Positions 42,208-50,000 of a DNA stretch of 50,000 nucleotides are shown piece by piece. The position numbers were made by a program, and so were the translations under genes. The stretch is taken from positions 14,702,822 through 14,752,821 of the forward strand of contig NC_135570.1 of NCBI RefSeq assembly GCF_964340395.1, given 5' to 3'. The number at the start of each line of letters is the position of its first letter. The stretch's first letter is position 1. Origin of the DNA: Glandiceps talaboti. Its lineage: Eukaryota > Hemichordata > Enteropneusta > Spengelidae. The notes under the pieces were generated by a model. That model was not told where the DNA came from and ran no database searches. It saw only the letters and a program-made list of their open reading frames with translations.

Positions 42208-44889
42208 TTAGTCCCTAAAGTAGAGAACATTAGAATGGGACCCGTCCGTCGGTCGGTTCGTGCGTAATACGTCAATTTTTAAAACATACAATATCCGAAT
42301 TCTTTCAAACCTAGCACAAAAGGTGACATACCAATTTTGGACATATGTACATATGAACGTCACTTTGTTTTGCGATATATGCAAATTTGACCGAATGGCG
42401 GCCACATCCGTAGTAAACAATCAATATTTACAACATAACTCAAAAACTATATTTTAAAAAAAAAAGAAAAAAAAAGAGACTCCATTCAAATTCATTTACC
42501 TCATATTATCAGGTGCAAGCTTTCATGTAAGACATTGACCTTTGACCTTGAACTTCAGCCCCAATTATCAAAATCAAGCATTCTTACCTATCAGACATTT
42601 TGTAGTATTCGTAAATTGCCAATTTCTTTTAACTCGTATTTACTGGTAATATAGAAGAAAGTTAATACACACAAAGACAGACCAGCTATTCCTTGCATTT
42701 TGCAGATACTTTATAGCATTTATGTGTGGCCTATTTCTTTTTAAACCATGTCTAAAGGTAGTACATAACAAGGGAAATATACATATGCATTACTTTTTAG
42801 TGTTCATCTATTACCTTTTATTAAATGGAGCCATACTTGTAGTGAACAATCATGAGTTACCGCATAACTCAAAAAATTTAACACATAGAAACTCCATTCA
42901 AGTGTCCACCTCCATATTATTAAGTTCTTATGAGACCTTGACCTTGGTGTTGACCTTCATGGTCAATAATAAAAATGCGCAGCCACTTCCTGTATATCAC
43001 AAGCATTTTGTATTTATTTGTTGCCACTAATTTCTTTCTTAAGTCATGTCATCACTCATTCACATAGAAGTAAATTTGAGGGGGTGTGTCTTCTACTAAG
43101 ACTTGTTTGTTTGTTGGTTTGTTCTTTGTTTTTACTTTACTTTATACTTGTTTTCAACAGTATTTGCATTCTGCGTACAGTGCCTTTTTCTCCTTTTTTT
43201 AAAGGTTTGTTCGTTTTTTCTTTTACTAAAGTGGTTGCATTCTACTTACAATGCCTTTTCCTTTCTCAATGTTGTTTTGACTTTGTTCTGATGATCATAA
43301 AAACAGTCCTTACTGGTGTTGGTTTGAAATGCTGTAACTAGTCACGATCCGTCACGTGACTATTATCAAGTTATCCATTCAGTCAATAGTAGATTTTCCG
43401 GTTCCAAGATGCATTGCGGGAGAGAACGTCGCTTATGTTGTTATATTTAGTGTTTTGTCTTTATTACGTTTGAAATAACATTTTCAAATTAGGGAAAGAC
43501 ATTTGATTATGGGTGATTTTATAGAACAAAGACTGAACGCCATCGATGACATAGTGGGATTTTACGGGTGAACCCAGGGTACGGTCAGATGACAACCATC
43601 CCCCTGAGTAGCGCGTGCAAACCCCTCAGCTCGTACACAATACATGGCATTGTACGGAGAGACTCGCAAACCTCAAGATATTAATTTTTCCGTAACAACT
43701 GCAAATGAACGTAGTAGCCGCGTTTATCTTAAAAGCCCGGTTCAGATTGGGATTAATATTTAGGTCTGAAAAAGCTAGAAGGAGCTTATAAAAAAAAGTT
43801 GGCAAGAACAAAAAAACCTACGTAATCCTCATGGCTTCACTGATAAGATAACACCAATGCAGGAACTTGGGATTTGAAAACAACAGACAATGTTCTTGGG
43901 TATCTCCCTACATTTATAATTGGATCAATGTTAGGCTTTGGGTCATGTTAAGCCATGAACCAAGAAATATTGTCTTCGGATTAAAATTGATGACGTTTGT
44001 TATGAGAAAACGGTCTCATTATTAAAGATGTGTCAGTCGTAAATGAGGACGAAATACTGGGATTTTTTGAACAGTTATTCTAGACGGTGTATTCTAGGTA
44101 TGCTAGTGTTTAGCCAACAGCAACTCCCTCGTGTAGTTTATAGCGATTGATATTTCGAGTATATATAATTTATTCAAATACAGGTCAACAGCTGTTTACT
44201 AATTAACGATTTTCTCCAACATACACACTAATAACTATAGGGCATTACTCTTCCAAGTGCTTTCGTAGCGCCAACTCGTCTTTTCAACTGTTCCTACGTG
44301 CTTTGGAACAACGTGAACGGTGGATTTCGACCTATCTTTTCATCTCATACTTCTTTCACCTAGTCCCAACGTTAGATGTCTTTAAAAAAAATACGTTTCA
44401 TTGTCATTTCGTGAGTCTTTTTCTGTAGGGTGATATTCATTTGATCGATACGTGTGTCGTTCCATTGTACCACACTTGACACCGCTGGGATTTCTAATCC
44501 TTTGTTGAGAGAATTATGAATTTTCTACATAACACCACGGGCTTTTAGAATTGACTAACTCGTCATAGCTTATGCATAGCTTCATTAACTTTAATACAAT
44601 CGGTTAACGTCGTTTGATATTTTGGAAGACCGTGTTTGTACATTAGTCGTTCAATATGGATGAACTCTACACTTCGATCAAGTAGACCTTATAGTTTCTG
44701 TTATCAAAAACTTCACAAATTTCACATTTTATCAACTTGAAAACATAGTATTTCCTGAAACAGATACACAATCAATATCTTAACGATTTGTTTTCTGTTT
44801 TGCTGTTCTCTGTTTTTAAGGGGTTTTTTTCATTACACATTTAATTCTTCACATGTTTTATGTTCGCACACACTTATTGTATTTATCAT
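42208..44889. other. Unique intergenic sequence
   Basis: No repeat longer than homopolymers. Several 60-110 codon frames are T-rich and hydrophobic, the pattern expected of noncoding AT-rich DNA. Confidence 0.45.
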
Positions 44890-45042
44890 TTCATTTATTA
44901 GTCAGGATCATGGACTAGATTAGTCCCTAGTGGACTGTATCCATGGTCCTTACCAGAAACATACTATCATTTATTAGGCAGGATCATGGACTAGATTACT
45001 CCCTTGTGGACTATATCCATGGTCCTCACCAGAAACATACTG
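44890..45042. repeat. About 76-bp tandem duplication
   Basis: CAGGATCATGGACTAGATTA, a GTGGACT block, ATCCATGGTCC and CAGAAACATACT appear twice in the same order. Each copy contains short inverted pieces around ATCCATGG. Confidence 0.85.
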
Positions 45043-45502
45043 TAAACATTTATTGTAGGTACTATATTGCAAGCTTTTCTCATTTTCTGGTAAAATAAAG
45101 TTCATTTCGGAAAGTTCAATCGTACGCTCCATTGGTAGATGTAACAGTTGCATCAGAAAGCGATATAGTAGGTTATTTGTTGTACTAATTGCCAATCAAA
45201 TTGTCCACTTTCTTGGTAACTTTTACGCTTTATGCAGAAATCAGTTACTAGCTTTTACTGGGTCTTTTACAGTGCAAGTATTTTCACTTGTACGTTGTGT
45301 ACAGTACGTTGTAGAAATATAACCCTCTTGTTTTTAAGCCTACGGAGATCTCTTTACTCCTCGACCGCATTACCCAGGCCGCATATCACTCACACATCTT
45401 CATATTTACTCAATCTTTTTAAAGAAAACAGTTGCACCAGATCAAACACACGTGCAACCACTTACATTCACGCGCATACATGGACTTACACACGCATGTA
45501 TG
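45043..45502. other. Unique intergenic sequence
   Basis: A 195-codon frame on the plus strand begins here at 45232, but its second half is simple repeat and its first half has no recognised content. Confidence 0.45.
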
Positions 45503-45740
<238 letters not shown>

Positions 45741-45899
45741 CAGTGTGTTGTTCTATTCCATAACAATTAGATACAGTCAGGTGATGACCTACTGTATATC
45801 TTGCCTTGATATCCTATGAGAAAGAATTCGAAACGTCGGATTAAATTCATTTATCAGGACTGTTCTACCCATTCCTTTTGCACTCATATTTATGTAGCG

Positions 45900-46078
<179 letters not shown>

Positions 46079-46101
46079 AATATGTTCAAATGAAACTACT
46101 T

Positions 46102-46342
<241 letters not shown>

Positions 46343-46598
46343 ATACATGTAAACCAATAGCACTAATTCATTGAATATCTGAAAGTATACCAAAACTTTC
46401 ATAACGTTGGTGACACAGATTTACAGACTGACATAGTTACGAAATGTTCGTTGATAATCCCCCGCCTTACGTAAAGAGGAGCCACAGACTCAATGACTTC
46501 ATATTAAAAAATTCCTTGAAAATCCTCTTGTAAGCTTCAGACCGTCCCCAAGGCCCAACACAAAACAGGTGTTTGAAAACCCACTCTGCATCGTTCAG

Positions 46599-46850
46599 TC
46601 AATGTAGATATGACGAGTTTACCAATCCCCGTCCAAGGATTCCCCAGCTTAGCCATCCTGATTTGACCGGTAGGCAGATTTGGTGGTTTCAAATCCACGC
46701 CTTATTAAGAATGCAAAATAATGTCCCCCAGCTAATAACCTTTATGCACATATCATCTCCTACGTCACCCAAGGCGAAGGCTAAGTTGTGTAGTGAGTTT
46801 TTAGACACCGTGACTCCATGTTTCCTAGTAGCTGTTTTCTGTAAATCAAA
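46599..46850 (+). CDS. Candidate internal coding exon, unknown protein
   Basis: A 252-bp segment (84 codons, a multiple of three) lies between TGCATCGTTCAG and TCAAA|GTGAGT. The open frame encodes QCRYDEFTNPRPRIPQLSHP, then DLTGRQIWWFQIHALLRMQ and a lysine-rich then cysteine-containing end. GC content is higher than nearby. No family is recognised and no partner exon is convincing. Confidence 0.25.
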
Positions 46851-47299
46851 GTGAGTCACGAAACGTCTATTAATCGTGTAGCTTTTTCAGTTTATATTGA
46901 AGTAGACATGTCTTCCTCTAGGGGCAGTTGTCTTGATAAACGTAGAATGTATTTGGTTTGTAAATTGAATACTTCTTCAGTCTATAGTATCATTTGAAAG
47001 TTTGTCGTTCAGTATCAGAAGCCGTTGTCCAGTACATAGCTTTCACGTGTAGACTTCCACCTAATGATAGATATTATATGTTGTTAGATTATAAGTTGAA
47101 ATCTGCTATAAATGTAAAATTGGGTATACTTATCACGCATGTGTTTAGTATGAGTGCAGACAATTTCAAACAGCGCATTGCAAGTTTTTTTAGCATCTGA
47201 TCATCTGTTACCTTTCCACAATGAATTCAGATTTTCCAGTTCTAGATATTGGAGTTACTCCAGACCTAATGTAATAGAATGACATAGTTACCGTACGAC
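46851..47299. other. Unique intergenic sequence
   Basis: No supported feature. Confidence 0.5.
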
Positions 47300-47655
47300 T
47301 TACAGCTAAAATGATGTAGGCTTTGTGTTTCACTCTTGGGACATTACAGCTAAAATGATATAGGCTTGGTGTTTCATTCATGGGACATTACAGCTAAAAT
47401 GATGTAGACTTGGTGTTTCACTCGTGGGACATTACAGCTAAAATGATGTAGGCTTGGTGTTTCACTCATGGGACATTACAGCTAAAATGATGTAGGCTTG
47501 GTGTTTCACTCATGGGATATTACAGCTAAAATGATATAGGCTTGGTGTTTCACTCATGGGACATTACAGCTAAAATGATGTAGGCTTGGTGTTTCACTCA
47601 TGGGACATTACAGCTAAAATGATATAGGCTTGGTGTTTCACTCATGGGACATTAC
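47300..47655. repeat. 44-bp tandem repeat, 8 copies
   Basis: The unit is CATTACAGCTAAAATGAT then GTAGGCTTGGTGTTTCACTC and ATGGGA. CAGCTAAAATGAT starts at about 44-bp steps. Copies alternate irregularly between ATGATGTAGG and ATGATATAGG. The array stops at a partial unit (ACATTACA). Confidence 0.95.
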
Positions 47656-48010
47656 ATTTTAGATACAGAAATAGACACATTTCAACTCTAAACTAACAAT
47701 AACAGAGACACAATAAACACAGCAGGATCCTTGGCCCAATCACTTTGAACACTGATAAGCATTGCTATTCTATCACAGTGCAGTAAAAACAGGCTTCTAA
47801 TGAAAACATTACACATGCACTTGATGATTTTAATGGCTGCAATTGTTTATTTTCTAACTGATAATCAACATTTCAACTCGACTACTTCTACATCCCCACT
47901 GTGCATGGCACGTAATGTAATTGTTTATTTTGCATTAGAAGTTGTCTGAGGGTGTGTAATAAATGTCATGTCACATGAGTGAAACACCTAGCCTCGATCA
48001 TTTTAGTATG
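47300..48010. mobile_element. Possible inverted-repeat element with amplified left end
   Basis: A single copy of the 44-bp unit lies in the opposite orientation at 47970-48010: on the minus strand it reads CTAAAATGATCGAGGCTAGG then TGTTTCACTCATGTGAC. The roughly 315 bp between array and inverted copy has no ORF. The simplest reading is a MITE-like element whose left terminal repeat has expanded in tandem, as in the element at 4334-4806. Outer boundaries and target duplication are not resolved. Confidence 0.5.
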
Positions 48011-48442
48011 TTCAGCATCCCAGTAGAAACCTCTACATAAGTTTCAAATCCCAAACGCACGTATATAACATTGGAATTTTCGTATGTTATATTCTGTTTG
48101 CTAAATAATCGACAATGCCTTGCTCTTAATCTTAAATTTCTTGATTAAATTTGAGGAAAGGTAATTTTCAAGATGTTTGAGCTGTGAGTATAGTAACACG
48201 AGAAGCTGCAACTTTGAAACTCGTTAAGTTTCAATCAGTTGGAGATTACACCAACGATCATACTCGTTTGTGTTACAGTTCTAATATGTATAACATTGCG
48301 ACTGACGTGGTAAAGTGTGGAACAGTGGTCATTTATCAAGTCAGCCCCAGTTGTGTAATTAGGGAACTGGTAGGATAGAGGTTATCACTTGAAGGATTTT
48401 ATCCTATGTACTTATATAGGCAATAGAGATATGCATACTTCC
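48011..48442. other. Unique intergenic sequence
   Basis: A 64-codon frame at 48184 has no recognised content. Confidence 0.45.
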
Positions 48443-48560
48443 TAGATCCAGGGAAGTTGGGGGAGTGTAAAGGACAACTGTGACGTTATAGGTCCATGCC
48501 AGGGGTGATAATTGTAAAGCGATTTGAGTAAAGTGTGGAAAAGTGCTTTATCTAAACGAA
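48443..48560 (+). mobile_element. SINE-like 3' region
   Basis: Contains AGGGAAGTTGGGGGAGT, GTTATAGGTCCATGCC, AGGGGTGATAATTGTAAAGC, GATTTGAG and GTGTGGAAAAGTGCTTTAT. The last parts match the general 3' tail shared by many SINEs and LINE partners (AAAGCG, TTTGAG, GTGTGGAAAAGCGCTATATAA). A related but shorter copy is at 35567-35672. No clear tRNA-like promoter was found, so it is probably truncated. Confidence 0.5.
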
Positions 48561-48622
48561 TATTCTCATTTTGATGCTTTATGTTAGGGGGTCGAATACT
48601 ATCCTCGGTGTAAATGAATTCA

Positions 48623-49068
48623 TAACCCCCTAGTTTACTTCAAATGTGTATCTATTGTACAGTCAGTCCATTGTTCTACATTCCCCTAACTCCCTAGTTT
48701 AATTCAAATGTGTATCTATTGTACAGTCAAGTCCACTGTTCTACATTCCCCTAACTGCCTAGCTTGAATACAAATTTCTATCTAATGTACAGTCAGTCCC
48801 CTGTTCTACATTCCCCCAACTCCCTAGTTTAATACAAATGTGTATCTAATGTACAGTCAGTCCCCTGTTCTACATTCTACCCTAACTCCCTAGTTTAATT
48901 CAAATGTGTATCTATTGTACAGTCAGTCCACTGTTCTACATTCTACCCTAACTCCCTAGTTTAATTCAAATGTGTATCTATTTTACAGTCAGTCCACTGT
49001 TCTACATTCCCCTAACTCCCTAGCTTGAATACAACTGTATATCTATTGTCCAGTACCACTGTTCAATA
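48623..49068. repeat. 64-bp tandem repeat, 7 copies
   Basis: The unit contains CTCCCTAGTTTAATTCAAAT, GTGTATCTATTGTACAGTCA, GTCCACTGTTCTACATTCCC and CTAA. The first and last copies are most diverged. Some copies carry a TACC insertion (ATTCTACCCTAA). Confidence 0.95.
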
Positions 49069-50000
49069 TGTTCTGTTTTCGACTCACTTCCCGTGATCTG
49101 ATACTAAAACACCCACAGTGTTTGCTAAATCAAACTTTTGAAATGATAAAATACGGAAATAGGGATAGCAGACTAACAAGTGAAATTTTAGTAAAATTTG
49201 CCTCCACAAGGTTTAAACATCGATAACAGTTTACCAATCAACATATTTAGAAAGATTCAGATCTTTACATGTCAAATTTGGGGTTATTTTTGTGCGTCAA
49301 AAACATTTTATTTTTAGCGTTATCGCAGCTCTGAAAACAGAATATTTAAGAAATGTTGCTTTGCCGTTGCTAGGGTAGATTGCGTTGTGTTGTTGCCAAG
49401 GTAGCTTTTAATAAAGCCATCAGAGACTTCTAAATTGTATATTACTGTATACATTATAATCCACAGGGACGCGTAGTATTCTTACATTGTTGTTTCCTTG
49501 TCTACAGGCTTAATATAACAACATTTTGACTTGAATGCATTTCCCCTACCTTTATGGAAAAAATACACAGTCGTCTTCAATTATAGAGCATTTGTAGTAC
49601 CAGGATTCGTGTGATATTTTTTTTTGTACGAAAATCTACGATCTAAATAATACTACGTGTCCCTATGATATACTCATTTCGATTGACAGGATTTATTATA
49701 CCGCAATCGAGCACGGCTAATTTTGTGACCGTCAAAACTGAAAGGAGCCGTTCATATAGAGACCCCGTAGTGTGAGTTTGAATATGTATGGCAACGTTTA
49801 ATAACGAATTTACAACTCACACAGTGTCTACTGTCACATTATTAAAAATATAAAACAAGGATTCTACTTCATTGAAAGGCATTTGATTTCCCTTAGAAAT
49901 GATTTAATATGGGTTTCCAGTGACTTGTAACAGTACGTCTAAAGATTGAAGATGGCACTTTAGTCTGGGGATGTATTGTTGTGTTATCGCCTGAAATTAC
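49069..50000. other. Unique intergenic sequence
   Basis: No supported feature to the end of the window. Confidence 0.5.

Overview
This looks like nuclear DNA from an animal, most likely a marine invertebrate. The evidence is AT-rich sequence, no long ORFs outside low-complexity tracts, very many long microsatellites, several minisatellites, small foldback transposons, and a type I hammerhead ribozyme of the kind carried by animal retrozymes and Penelope-like elements. I cannot name the species. No protein-coding gene can be identified with confidence. A few exon-like segments (near 10.9, 24.2, 27.5, 38.5 and 46.7 kb) have open frames with plausible splice sites, but none matches a family I recognise. 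The window reads as intergenic or large-intron DNA.

Layout. 0-5 kb: a foldback element (about 522-668), a compound GGT/GTT minisatellite (1.40-1.96 kb), a first copy of a (TA)n-linked unit (2545-2619), and a roughly 470-bp inverted-repeat element whose left arm is tandemly amplified (4334-4806). 5-18 kb: mostly unique sequence broken by CT, tetranucleotide, CATA/CAGA, CTA and CACT microsatellites, with a fragment of a dispersed element at 14.7 kb. 18.9-23.2 kb: a 3-copy 40-bp repeat and a 2.9-kb array of about 68 copies of a 43-bp unit, with a 6-copy outlier after a gap of about 340 bp. 23-30 kb: unique sequence, a candidate exon at 24.2 kb, a near-perfect 153-bp foldback MITE with a 9-bp target duplication (25.56 kb), a foldback of the same kind as the one at 0.5 kb (27.9 kb) and a long GTAT/GT/GTAG/GGAT microsatellite. 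30.4-33.5 kb: three arrays of a 33-bp unit separated by two homologous spacers of about 560 bp, a nested repeat. 34.8-35.5 kb: a cluster of (TA)n-linked units in both orientations, one with a complete hammerhead ribozyme core on the minus strand. 36.9-37.2 and 40.4-40.8 kb: two copies, in opposite orientation, of an inverted-repeat element of 320-365 bp. 45.5-46.3 kb: a microsatellite cluster. 47.3-49.1 kb: a 44-bp tandem array with a lone inverted unit downstream, a short-element 3' tail and a 64-bp tandem array.

The most interesting signals are the hammerhead-bearing unit and its relatives; two elements in which one arm of an inverted repeat has become a tandem array while the other arm stays single; the nested 33-bp array; and the 43-bp array whose minus strand repeats a splice-donor and branch-point-like motif in nearly every unit. 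All boundaries were read by eye and may be off by a few bases.
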